Source: an uncultured Rhodospirillales bacterium
Lineage (GTDB): Bacteria; Pseudomonadota; Alphaproteobacteria; Acetobacterales; Acetobacteraceae
Reading direction: 5' to 3'
Assembly (NCBI GenBank): GCA_903865895.1
Contig: CAIPLM010000075.1
Span: forward strand, 1 to 48,212
DNA: 48,212 bases
The notes under the pieces were generated by a model, which worked only from the letters and a program-made list of their open reading frames with translations, was not told where the DNA came from and searched no databases. Below, piece by piece: positions 16,803 to 24,909 of the stretch (its first letter is position 1; the number at the start of each line of letters is the position of its first letter). A program made the translations under genes and the position numbers.

Positions 16803-17932
16803 CGCAACTCGGCCACGCCCTAAGAGGGGAATGGGGGCTCGCCCCCGATTTCCTCACCCTCAACCACGGCAGCTACGGCGCCACCCCCAAAATGGTGCTC
16901 GCCGCCCAGGACGCGTGGCGGGCGCGGATGGAGGCCCAACCCAGCCGTTTCTTCCGCGCCATCTACCCGCAGGCGATCCGCGAGGCGGCCGGCGTGCTCG
17001 CTTCCTTCCTCGGCGCCCGGACCGAAGACCTCGCCTTCGTCGAAAACGCCACCTCCGGCTGCAACGCGGTGCTGCGCTCGCTCCGCCTCGCCCCCGGCGA
17101 CGAAATCCTGGTGCTCGCCCATATCTACGGCGCGGTGCGCAACACCGTGCGCTTCGTCTGCGAGCGCTCGGGTGCGGTGATGGTGGAAGCCGCCATGCCC
17201 TTCCCCCGCCCGCTGCCCGACGCCATCACCGAGGCGGTTGCCGCCGCCATCACGCCGCGCACCCGCATCGCGGTGATGGACCACATCACCTCCGCCTCCG
17301 CCTTGGTGCTGCCAATCGCCGACATCGTCGCCGCCTGCCACGCGCGCGGCGTCCCAGTGCTGGTCGATGGCGCCCACGGCCCCGGCCAGGTCGATCTCGA
17401 CCTCACGGCGCTGAATGCCGACTGGTACACCGGCAACTGCCATAAATGGCTCAACGCCGCGAAAGGCTGCGCCTTCCTCTGGGCCCGGGCCGACCGGCAG
17501 GATGACCTCCACCCCGTCACCATCTCCCACGGCTACGGCCAGGGCTTCACCGCCGAGTTCGACTGGCTCGGCACCTATGACCCCTCGGCCTATTTGTCCG
17601 TCCCCGCCGCGCTCGATTTCCACGCCCGCCTCGGCGGCCCCGCGCTGCGCGCCCGCAACGCGACGCTCGCCTTCGAGGCCGCCCGCCTGCTGGCGGCACG
17701 CTTGGGCACCGAGACCGGCGGCGGCAACGCCGTCTCCGGCGCGATGGGCCTGGTGCGGCTGCCCGGCAATGGCGACCGCGCGATGGCATTGCGCGAGGCG
17801 TTGCTGGCGCGGGGCACCGATACGCCGGTCAGTGCTCTCGCGGGTGCGCCGTGGCTGCGGATCTCCGCGCAGGCCTACAACGAGATTGCCGATTTCGAGC
17901 GCCTCGCCGATATCCTGATGGAGGTGGTCTGA
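16799..17932 (+). CDS. Class V aminotransferase-fold PLP enzyme (isopenicillin-N-epimerase-like)
   Basis: A 377-residue PLP-dependent enzyme of fold type I, class V (cysteine desulfurase / isopenicillin N epimerase group). LNHGSYGATPKMVLAAQDAWR is the usual N-terminal region, LVDGAHGPGQVDLDL contains the Asp that contacts the PLP ring, and YTGNCHKWLNAAKGCAFLW contains the Lys that binds PLP. There is no conserved Cys loop of the desulfurase type, so epimerase or aminotransferase-like chemistry is more likely. The ATG lies inside the ATGA overlap with the AT-rich upstream gene, and I see no separate Shine-Dalgarno, so its translation may depend on that gene. GC content is back to normal from its start. 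Substrate unknown. Confidence 0.88.
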   Translation: MTQLGHALRGEWGLAPDFLTLNHGSYGATPKMVLAAQDAWRARMEAQPSRFFRAIYPQAIREAAGVLASFLGARTEDLAFVENATSGCNAVLRSLRLAPGDEILVLAHIYGAVRNTVRFVCERSGAVMVEAAMPFPRPLPDAITEAVAAAITPRTRIAVMDHITSASALVLPIADIVAACHARGVPVLVDGAHGPGQVDLDLTALNADWYTGNCHKWLNAAKGCAFLWARADRQDDLHPVTISHGYGQGFTAEFDWLGTYDPSAYLSVPAALDFHARLGGPALRARNATLAFEAARLLAARLGTETGGGNAVSGAMGLVRLPGNGDRAMALREALLARGTDTPVSALAGAPWLRISAQAYNEIADFERLADILMEVV

Positions 17933-17935
17933 CTG

Positions 17936-19141
17936 TCACGCCAGGATCGCCCGCCGCCAGTGCCGGATGATCGCCAGCGGAATGGCGACGCCGAGCAGGC
18001 AGTAGAACAGCCCGGTCGCCGGCAGGCCGATCCGCCCGGTCAACCAGCCCGCCAGCGTCAGCCCGAGCGGCAGCCCGTAGATCGCCAGCATGCGCAGCCC
18101 GATCATCCGGCCGCGGAAATTATCGGAGGCGGTGCGCAGGATCACCAGGGACATCGGGATCATGCAGAAATTCTGCACGAACCCCGCCGCCGCGAGACAG
18201 GCAATGCCGAGTGCCAGCGACTGGCCGATCACGAATCCCACCAGCAACACATGCCAGACCACCGAGGCCGCCAGCATCACCAGCGCCGGTGACCGCCCGC
18301 TGCCGGTCAGGCTGAGCGCGATCGAGCCGGCCAGCCCGCCCAGCGCGAAGGTGGCCGACAGCGTGCCGAACCCCGACTGGTCCAGCCCGTAGACGTCCCG
18401 CGCGATATAGGCGAGCAGCCCGCCCGACAGCGGATAGGCGGTGAAATTCACCACGAAGGCGAGGATCAGCGCCACCAGGATCAACGGCGTCGTCCAGGCA
18501 TAGGCGAAACCGGCCCGCAAATCCCCGAACGGCGAGGCCATCAGCGCGGCGGTGGAGCGCTTGCCGGTGCGGGGGATCAGCAGGTTGCAGGTGCAGCCGC
18601 TGGCGTAGAGCAGCGTGACCAGCACATAGGCCGGCCCGAACCCAAGCGCCGCGAACACCGCCGCCCCCGTCAGGGCGCCGGCGGTGCGCGCGAGGTCGGA
18701 GGTCATGCGGGAGATCGAGAGCGCGGTCGGCAGGTCCTCCGGCGGGATCAGGTCGTTCACCAGCAGGCTGCGCATCGCCACATCCGATGAGCGGAACAAC
18801 CCCATGCAGGTGCCGATCACGAACACCACCGGCACGGTGAGCAGGCCGGTCACCGCCAGCAGCGCCAGCAGCCCGGCGAAGCCGGCATAGGCCCCGCGCA
18901 TCACCGCCAGCAAATTGCGCGTGCCCAGCCGCTCGGCCACCAGGCCAAAAACCGGTGAACACAGCGTGCCGGCCGATTGCAGGGCGCCAAAAACCGCCAG
19001 CAACAGCACCGAGCCGGTCTGCACCAGGATGAACCAGCCGAGGATGATGGTCTCCATCTCGAAGGCGCAGGAGGTCATCAGGTCGGCCGCGAATTGCAGG
19101 CGGAACGCGGGGCGGCGGAACGGGGGCGGCGGGAAGATCAT
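17936..19141 (-). CDS. Major facilitator superfamily transporter
   Basis: A 401-residue MFS protein with about twelve hydrophobic helices in two halves and a basic loop between helices 2 and 3 (GLVAERLGTRNLLAVMRG), the family's signature position. FEMETIILGWFILVQTGS and similar segments resemble the MFS_3 / enterobactin-exporter-like branch, which exports small molecules. The N-terminus has an unusual run of prolines (MIFPPPPFRRP). The gene converges with the PLP-enzyme gene, with stops 3 bases apart, and lies downstream of the second amidase on the same strand. Cargo cannot be inferred; drug or metabolite export is the default. Confidence 0.88.
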   Translation of the reverse strand: MIFPPPPFRRPAFRLQFAADLMTSCAFEMETIILGWFILVQTGSVLLLAVFGALQSAGTLCSPVFGLVAERLGTRNLLAVMRGAYAGFAGLLALLAVTGLLTVPVVFVIGTCMGLFRSSDVAMRSLLVNDLIPPEDLPTALSISRMTSDLARTAGALTGAAVFAALGFGPAYVLVTLLYASGCTCNLLIPRTGKRSTAALMASPFGDLRAGFAYAWTTPLILVALILAFVVNFTAYPLSGGLLAYIARDVYGLDQSGFGTLSATFALGGLAGSIALSLTGSGRSPALVMLAASVVWHVLLVGFVIGQSLALGIACLAAAGFVQNFCMIPMSLVILRTASDNFRGRMIGLRMLAIYGLPLGLTLAGWLTGRIGLPATGLFYCLLGVAIPLAIIRHWRRAILA

Positions 19142-19193
19142 AGCGGCAGACGTTTCCGGGCGGCTTGCTGCCGCTTCGTGATTGGTTCAGCCA

Positions 19194-19216
19194 CCCCTCC
19201 CGCGGCGCGGAAGGGG
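19194..19216. terminator. GC-rich hairpin between amidase and MFS genes
   Basis: Arms 19194-19203 and 19207-19216 (left CCCCTCCCGC, right GCGGAAGGGG) form a ten-pair stem with one mismatch and a GGC loop, 8 bases after the amidase stop on the minus strand. It could end amidase transcription, but there is no U-run after it, so it may be a repeat or a stabilising 3' hairpin instead. Confidence 0.4.
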
Positions 19217-19224
19217 CGCCGTGG

Positions 19225-20625
19225 TCAGCTCGGGTCGACCGGCGGGTTCGCCCCCTCCGCCGCCTCGATCACCTCCCCGGCGGCAAGGCACAAATCCTCG
19301 CGGAACCGGGCAGCGACCAGCTGCACGCCGCCCCGCATCTTGCCGATCGTGCCCACCGGCACTTGCAGGCTGGGCAGGCCGAGCAGCGGGATCGCGATCT
19401 GCTGCGGATTGGCCGCCCACAGCTTGGTATTCCCATCATCGCTCGCGGCATCGAAGCCGGCGGGGAAGGGCAGCGCGCAGGAGGAGGGCATCAGCACGAT
19501 CGGGTAAGTCGCGAGAAAAGTCAGCCAGCGGCGGATCAGCCAGTCCCGATCGGCCAGCGCCTGCACATAGCCGGCGAGATCAAGCGCCGGCGCCACGCCG
19601 CGCCAGCCCTCCAGCGAGCGGATGGTATCGGCATCGCCGTATTTCCGCACGCTGGGGTCAAGCGCCACCAGCACATCGGTGCCGGCGATGCGGTTCCACA
19701 GCTCCGCCGCCTCGGCGAAATCGGGCGGATTGACCTCCTCCACCGCGTAGCCGGCGAGCTGCAAATGCTTGGCCGCGGTGCGCGTCGCCGCCACCAGCGC
19801 CGGGTCGGTGTGATACCCCGGAATTTCCGCCATCAACGCCACCCGGCGCGGCGCCGGCGGCCCTTCCAGCGGCACATCGGCCCAGCGCGGATCGGTGCGG
19901 TCGGCGCCCGACAGCACGGCGAAAGAGGTTCGGGCATCCCGCACCGAGCGGGTCAGCGGCCCCTGCACCGCCATCAACTGCCCCCCCATCGCCCGCCCGC
20001 CCGGGGCGGTGGCGTTGTAGGAGGGGATGCGACCGGGCGTCGGCCGCAGCCCGACCACCCCGTTGCAATAGGCCGGATAGCGCACGGAGCCCGCGATATC
20101 ATTGCCGTGATGGATCGGCCCCATCCCCGCCGCAGTGGCCGAGCCGGCGCCGCCCGAGGAGCCCCCGGCGGTCAGCGAAGCATCGCGCGGGTTCACGGTC
20201 GCGCCATGCAGGCTGTTCTCGGTGAACAGCCGCATGGAAAATCCCGGCGTATTGGTCCGCCCGACGATGATCGCCCCCGCCGCGCGGAAATTGCGCACCA
20301 GCGGCGAATCCTCGATGGCGATCAAGTCCTTGAAAGCGACGATCCCGTTATCGGTCGGGCAGCCCTTCTGGTCGGTGTTCACCTTGGTGGTCACCGGCAC
20401 GCCATGCAGCGGACCCAGCGCCTCACCCCGCGCCTGCTTGGCATCGGCCGCATCGGCGGCGGCGAACGCCTCCTCGCGCAAATCGCGCACGATGGCGTTG
20501 AGCCGCGGGTTCACCGCGTCGATCCGCCCGACCACGCTCGCCGTCGCCTCCCGCGCGGAGACCTGGCCGATGCGGATCAACCGCGCGAGGTCGGTGGCGT
20601 CGAGTTGCCAAAGCTCAGTTGACAT
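19225..20625 (-). CDS. Amidase-signature hydrolase
   Basis: A 466-residue amidase-signature enzyme. The triad reads Lys81 (VPVTTKVNTD), Ser156 (TAGGSSGGAG) and Ser180 (GNDIAGSVRYPA), again with 24-residue spacing. The segment before the nucleophile is GNDIAGS rather than the usual GSDTGGS; the nucleophile itself is kept, so the enzyme should be active, but its oxyanion region is altered relative to the other amidase in this window. Start 20625 has AAGGAT about 8 bases upstream. It diverges from the molybdoenzyme gene across 81 bases and lies upstream of the MFS gene. There is no small partner gene. Substrate unknown; amide or carbamate hydrolysis is expected. Confidence 0.9.
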   Translation of the reverse strand: MSTELWQLDATDLARLIRIGQVSAREATASVVGRIDAVNPRLNAIVRDLREEAFAAADAADAKQARGEALGPLHGVPVTTKVNTDQKGCPTDNGIVAFKDLIAIEDSPLVRNFRAAGAIIVGRTNTPGFSMRLFTENSLHGATVNPRDASLTAGGSSGGAGSATAAGMGPIHHGNDIAGSVRYPAYCNGVVGLRPTPGRIPSYNATAPGGRAMGGQLMAVQGPLTRSVRDARTSFAVLSGADRTDPRWADVPLEGPPAPRRVALMAEIPGYHTDPALVAATRTAAKHLQLAGYAVEEVNPPDFAEAAELWNRIAGTDVLVALDPSVRKYGDADTIRSLEGWRGVAPALDLAGYVQALADRDWLIRRWLTFLATYPIVLMPSSCALPFPAGFDAASDDGNTKLWAANPQQIAIPLLGLPSLQVPVGTIGKMRGGVQLVAARFREDLCLAAGEVIEAAEGANPPVDPS

Positions 20626-20706
20626 GCCGGATGATCCTTTGCGCCGGGAACGATGGGGTGGCATCGTGGCGCCTGGAACTGCGCTTGTCACCAGGGGGAA
20701 CGGCAC

Positions 20707-22989
20707 ATGACGGTGCTGACGTCGTCGCATTGGGGTGTCTACGAGGTCGAGATGGCGGCCGGCGAGGCGGTGGCCCTGCACCCCTTCAAGGGCGACCCCG
20801 ATCCCTCGCCCATCGGCCTGCACATGCTCGCCCCCGAACTCGACCGCGTGCGCGTCCGCCGCCCCGCCATTCGCAAGGGCTGGCTAGAGGGCCGCGCCCG
20901 GACCGGCCGCGGCCATGAGCCCTTCGTCGAAATCCCCTGGGACGAAGCGCTCGACCTGGTGTCCGGCGAGCTCGCCCGCGTGAAGGCCGCGCACGGCAAC
21001 CAGGCGATTTTCGGCGGCTCCTACGGCTGGGCCAGCGCCGGGCGCTTCCACCACGCGCAAAGCCAGATCCACCGCTTCCTCAACTGCATCGGCGGCTATG
21101 TCCGCCACCAGGACAGCTACAGCCTCGCCGCCGCCCGCGTGCTGATGCCCCACATCATGGCGCCGATGGACGAGCTGATGTCCTCGCTGACGACGTGGGA
21201 CGTGCTGGAGCGCGACACCAAGCTCTTCGTCAGCCTTGGCGGCGTGCCGGCGAAAAACGCCCAGGTCGGCGCCGGCGGCCCCTCCGAGCACCGCGTCCCC
21301 GCCGCGCTCCGCCGCATGGCCGAAGCCGGCTGCCGCTTCGTCAACATCTCCCCCACCCGCGATGATCTCGACACCGGCGCCGAGTTCGAGTGGATCGCCA
21401 TCCGCCCCAACACCGACACCGCGCTGCTGCTCGGCATGATGCACGTGCTGCACAGCGAGGGCCTGCACGATCAGGGCTTCCTCGACCGCTGCACCACCGG
21501 TTTCGCCAAATTCCTGCCCTACCTCACCGGCGCCGAAGACGGCGTGGCGAAAACGCCCGAATGGGCCGAGGCGATCTGCGGCGTCCCAGCCGCGCGCATC
21601 GCCTCGCTGGCCCGCGAAATGGCCGGCACCCGCTCCATGCTGTCGATCGCTTGGTCGCTCCAGCGCGCCCATCACGGCGAGCAATCCTTCTGGTCGGCGG
21701 TGACGCTCGCCGCCATGCTCGGCCAGATCGGCCTGCCCGGCGGCGGCATCGGCGTCGCCTACGGCCCGACCAATGGCGGCGGCAGCCCGCACGCCCGCTT
21801 CGCCGGCCCCACCTTGCCGCAAGGCCAAAACCAGGTGCCGGACTTCATCCCCGTCGCCCGCATTTCCGACATGCTGCTGAACCCCGGCGCCCCCTTCGTC
21901 TATAACGGCACGGCGCGGACCTACCCCGACATCAAGCTGGTCTACTGGGCCGGCGGCAACCCCTTCCACCACCACCAGGACCTCAACCGCCTGCTGCGCG
22001 CCTGGGAGAAGCCCGAGACCATCGTGGTGCAGGAGCAATTCTGGACCCCCACCGCCAAACACGCCGACATCGTGCTCCCCGTCACCACCACCCTCGAGCG
22101 CGACGACATCGGCTACGCCACCCGCGAAAAATTCATGGTGGCGATGAAGCAGGTGAAGCGCCCGGCCGGCGAAGCGCGCGACGATTTCGCGATCTTCCGC
22201 GGCCTCGCCGAACGCATGGGCGCTGCGGAGGCCTTCACCGAGGGGCGCGACGCCATGGGCTGGCTGCGCGTGCTCTATGAGCAGAGCCGCATTGCCGCCC
22301 GCCGCGCCGGCGTCACCCTGCCGGAATTCGACAGTTTCTGGCAGCAGGGCGTGGCGGAGATCGCGGGCAACCCGCCCGCCGCGGTGATGTACGAGGCTTT
22401 CCGCGCCGACCCCGCCAAGCACCCGCTCAAGACCCCCTCCGGCAAAATCGAGATCTTCTCGGAAAAAGTCGCCGGCTTCGGCCAGGATGACTGCCCGGGC
22501 TACCCCGTCTGGCGCGAACCGGCGGAATGGCTGGGCGCGGTCGGCAAATACCCGCTGCACATGCTCTCCGACCAGCCCGACCGCCGCCTGCACAGCCAGC
22601 TCGACCCGAGCCCCTGGTCCACCGCCGGCAAAATCCAGGGCCGCCAGCCCGTCTCCATGCATCCCGATGACGCCGCCGCCCGCGGCCTCACCGATGGCAG
22701 CGTGGTCCGCGTCTTCAACGACCGCGGCGCCTGCCTCGCCGGCCTGCGCGTCACCGCGGACGTCCGCCCCGGCGTGGTGCGCCTCTCCACCGGCGCCTGG
22801 TTCGACCCCGATCCCGTGCCCGGCCGCCCGGAGCGCCACGGCAACCCCAACGTGCTGACGCTCGACATCGGCGCCTCCTCACTCTCCCAAGGCTGCATCG
22901 CCCAGACCTGCCTGGTCGACATCGAAGCCTGGCGGGAGGAAGTGCCGCGGGTGACCGCCCACGACCTCCCGCTGTTCGTGGAGAGGTAG
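20707..22989 (+). CDS. Molybdopterin guanine dinucleotide oxidoreductase, BisC/TorZ type
   Basis: A 760-residue DMSO-reductase-family enzyme related to biotin/methionine sulfoxide reductase. SYGWASAGRFHHAQ contains the active-site Tyr106 and Trp108, and Ser139 (DSYSLAAA), 31 residues after Trp108, should be the Mo ligand as in DMSO reductase. There is no N-terminal 4Fe-4S Cys motif and no twin-arginine signal, which fits the BisC group that works in the cytoplasm with a single Mo centre. The C-terminal cofactor-binding domain includes HMLSDQPDRRLHSQLD and the Asn-rich ERHGNPNVLTLD. Start 20707 follows AGGGGGAA. No redox partner or maturation gene is adjacent; it probably reduces S- or N-oxides. 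Confidence 0.9.
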   Translation: MTVLTSSHWGVYEVEMAAGEAVALHPFKGDPDPSPIGLHMLAPELDRVRVRRPAIRKGWLEGRARTGRGHEPFVEIPWDEALDLVSGELARVKAAHGNQAIFGGSYGWASAGRFHHAQSQIHRFLNCIGGYVRHQDSYSLAAARVLMPHIMAPMDELMSSLTTWDVLERDTKLFVSLGGVPAKNAQVGAGGPSEHRVPAALRRMAEAGCRFVNISPTRDDLDTGAEFEWIAIRPNTDTALLLGMMHVLHSEGLHDQGFLDRCTTGFAKFLPYLTGAEDGVAKTPEWAEAICGVPAARIASLAREMAGTRSMLSIAWSLQRAHHGEQSFWSAVTLAAMLGQIGLPGGGIGVAYGPTNGGGSPHARFAGPTLPQGQNQVPDFIPVARISDMLLNPGAPFVYNGTARTYPDIKLVYWAGGNPFHHHQDLNRLLRAWEKPETIVVQEQFWTPTAKHADIVLPVTTTLERDDIGYATREKFMVAMKQVKRPAGEARDDFAIFRGLAERMGAAEAFTEGRDAMGWLRVLYEQSRIAARRAGVTLPEFDSFWQQGVAEIAGNPPAAVMYEAFRADPAKHPLKTPSGKIEIFSEKVAGFGQDDCPGYPVWREPAEWLGAVGKYPLHMLSDQPDRRLHSQLDPSPWSTAGKIQGRQPVSMHPDDAAARGLTDGSVVRVFNDRGACLAGLRVTADVRPGVVRLSTGAWFDPDPVPGRPERHGNPNVLTLDIGASSLSQGCIAQTCLVDIEAWREEVPRVTAHDLPLFVER

Positions 22990-22990
22990 G

Positions 22991-23407
22991 CTACATCCAG
23001 CCGAGCTGCTTCAACGCCCAGGGAGCGTTCCAGATCTTGGTCATGTGGCTGATCTTGTCGCCGCTGAACTGCATCACATACACATAGTCGGTGCTGGCCG
23101 ACTTCCCGGTCGGCGGCACCGGCCCGCCCTCGCCGGTATGGGTGCCGTTGAACACGGCATAGGCCGAGATGTTGCTGCGGGCCGCATCAACCGCCCAGGA
23201 CTTCAGGTCGTAGCTCGCGCCGGGCATGAGCGTCATCAGCCCCTGCATCCAGTTCGCATAATCCGCCAGCGTCTTCACATCGGCCAGCGGTTCGGACTGC
23301 GCAGCGAAACTCGCATCGGCCGTGCAATATGGCGCACAGGCGTCCCAGCCCATGCCCGCCTCGCAGGCCTCGAAGAACTTCGTCGCAACCTCATTCATGT
23401 CAGACAT
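22991..23407 (-). CDS. NTF2/SnoaL-like fold protein
   Basis: A 138-residue protein of the NTF2-like/SnoaL fold: a helical start (MSDMNEVATKFFEACEAG), a cone-shaped sheet region (YANWMQGLMTLMPGASYDLKSWAVD) and a strand-rich end (YVYVMQFSGDKISHMTKIW). Members are small enzymes or ligand-binding proteins and the family alone does not give a reaction. The start at 23407 is chosen because AGGGGGAG lies 8 bases upstream. It converges with the molybdoenzyme gene, whose stop lies a single base away, and is downstream of the third CoA-transferase on the same strand with an 88-base gap. No operon partner fixes its role. Confidence 0.8.
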   Translation of the reverse strand: MSDMNEVATKFFEACEAGMGWDACAPYCTADASFAAQSEPLADVKTLADYANWMQGLMTLMPGASYDLKSWAVDAARSNISAYAVFNGTHTGEGGPVPPTGKSASTDYVYVMQFSGDKISHMTKIWNAPWALKQLGWM

Positions 23408-23495
23408 GTCAGCGCTCCCCCTGAATTGGCCATCGGACCCGGATTGGTTCTTGGCCGGAATCACGCTGCCACGCGAGCGGCCCCGCCCGCAAGCG

Positions 23496-24689
23496 CTACA
23501 CGATGGCGGCCGCGTGAAAAGCCGCGATCTCCGCCGCCGAATACCCGCATTCCGCCAGCACCGCATCCGTATGCGCCCCCAGCGCCGGCCCAACCGTATC
23601 CAGACGCCCGCCGCCATGCGCCATCTGGAAGCCGCTCCCCATGAAGGAGAGCGGCCCGAACGGCGTCTCCACCGTCTGCAACACCCCGCGCGCCTTGATC
23701 TGCGGATGCTCCAGAATCTCCTCGATCCGCCAGATCGAGGCGCAGGGAGCCCCCGCGGCGTTCAACTCCGGCTCCCACGCCTTGGCGTCCTTGGCCGACA
23801 GCGCGTGCTCGATGATCGCCCGCAATTCCGGCTCATTGTCCTTCCGCGCAAACCAGTCGATGAAGCGCGGGTCCTCGAAGGTATCTGCCCGGCCGAGCGC
23901 GGTCATCAGGCAGCGATATTGCTGCTCGCTGTTCACTGCCAGCAGCAGCCAGCTATCATTGGCGCGGAACAAATTCGCCGTCGGCCGCCGGCTGACCGCC
24001 TGGTTGCCGGACTGGTACTGCTTGTGCCCCGCCACCGTCCAATCCGCGACGGGGCCGGAGAGAAACGCCAACGCCGCCTCCAGCATCGACACATCGACGA
24101 ACTGCCCCGTCCCGGTGTGCCCGCGCTGAAACAGCGCCGCCGAAATGGCGAAAGCCGCGGTCATCCCGGTCAGCACGTCGCACACCGCGAAGCCCGCCCG
24201 CATCGGGCCGGTCGCCGGGTCCCCGGTGATCGACATGATGCCGCTCATCGCCTGGATCTTGCCGTCATAGCCGGCCTCGTTGCGATCGGGCCCGCTCTGC
24301 CCGAAGCCGGAAATCGCGCAGTAGATCAGCTTGGGGTTGATCGCCGCGAGATCGGCATGGCCGAGCCCAAGGCGGTTCATCACGCCGGGCCGGAAATTCT
24401 CCACCACCACATCGGCCTCACGCGCGAGGCGGCGGATAATCTCCCGCGCCTCGGGCTTCTGCAGATCCAGCGTCAGGCTGCGCTTATTGCCGTTGATCGC
24501 CATCCACCCCGGCGCCATGCCGCGCTCCGCCCATTCGCGCGACAGCGGCGTGCGGCGGCTGTCCTCGCCCTCCCGCCGCTCCACCTTGACGATGCTGGCG
24601 CCGAGCAGGCCGAGCTGAAATGTGCAGTACGGCCCAGCCAGCACCTGCGTGAAGTCGAGAATGCGGACGCCGTCGAACGGTCGGATCAT
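23496..24689 (-). CDS. Class III (CaiB/BaiF) CoA-transferase
   Basis: A 397-residue CaiB/BaiF CoA-transferase. FDGVRILDFTQVLAGPYC, GASIVKVERREGEDSR, VVENFRPGVMNRLGLG and EAGYDGKIQAMSG with Asp142 as expected nucleophile are all in family order. The sequence is closer in style to the formyl-CoA/succinyl-CoA:acid transferase branch than the copy at 1901-3028, judging by eye. Its 220-base upstream region carries two facing palindromic repeats (24757-24891), so it is likely transcribed separately from the Rieske gene. No lyase or dehydrogenase is adjacent, so its acid is unknown. Confidence 0.92.
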   Translation of the reverse strand: MIRPFDGVRILDFTQVLAGPYCTFQLGLLGASIVKVERREGEDSRRTPLSREWAERGMAPGWMAINGNKRSLTLDLQKPEAREIIRRLAREADVVVENFRPGVMNRLGLGHADLAAINPKLIYCAISGFGQSGPDRNEAGYDGKIQAMSGIMSITGDPATGPMRAGFAVCDVLTGMTAAFAISAALFQRGHTGTGQFVDVSMLEAALAFLSGPVADWTVAGHKQYQSGNQAVSRRPTANLFRANDSWLLLAVNSEQQYRCLMTALGRADTFEDPRFIDWFARKDNEPELRAIIEHALSAKDAKAWEPELNAAGAPCASIWRIEEILEHPQIKARGVLQTVETPFGPLSFMGSGFQMAHGGGRLDTVGPALGAHTDAVLAECGYSAAEIAAFHAAAIV

Positions 24690-24756
24690 CAGAGTTTCCC
24701 TTTTCCCGGACGGACACTGATACCAGACGGCCTTGCTGTCGACTCAGAAGGAAGCA

Positions 24757-24790
24757 CTCCTTTTTTGGAAAAAAAGGAGCAAAAAAACTT
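24757..24790 (-). repeat. Palindromic repeat, copy A (minus orientation)
   Basis: Read on the minus strand this is AAGTTTTTTTG followed by a perfect ten-pair hairpin, arms CTCCTTTTTT and AAAAAAGGAG with a three-base loop. The same 11-base head begins copy B at 24857 on the plus strand. There is no U-run after the stem on either strand, so it is not a standard terminator. It sits in the intergenic region before the CoA-transferase gene. Confidence 0.75.
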
Positions 24791-24856
24791 CTATCCGGTT
24801 GCCGAGTACCGCTCCAAACCATCCCGCTCAGCCAAGCCAACGGCGACGAAGTCGTA

Positions 24857-24891
24857 AAGTTTTTTTGGTTCTTTTTGTTCACAAAAAGAAC
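24857..24891 (+). repeat. Palindromic repeat, copy B (plus orientation)
   Basis: AAGTTTTTTTG (24857-24867) followed by GTTCTTTTTGT (24868-24878) and its exact complement ACAAAAAGAAC (24881-24891). It is a homologue of copy A, lying 66 bases away in inverted orientation, heads facing. Relative to copy A, stem pairs 1, 3 and 10 differ but remain paired. The 66 bases between the copies hold no gene and no motif I recognise. Confidence 0.75.
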
Positions 24892-24909
24892 ACCCTTCCG
24901 CCCGTACCA

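Noticed and set aside
20884-22839. A 651-codon minus-strand frame antisense to the molybdoenzyme
   Set aside because: Shadow of codon bias; no start context and no recognisable domain.
24757-24891. Rho-independent terminators
   Set aside because: The stems are perfect but the T-run stands before the stem in each copy, and nothing U-rich follows on either strand, so I recorded repeats instead.
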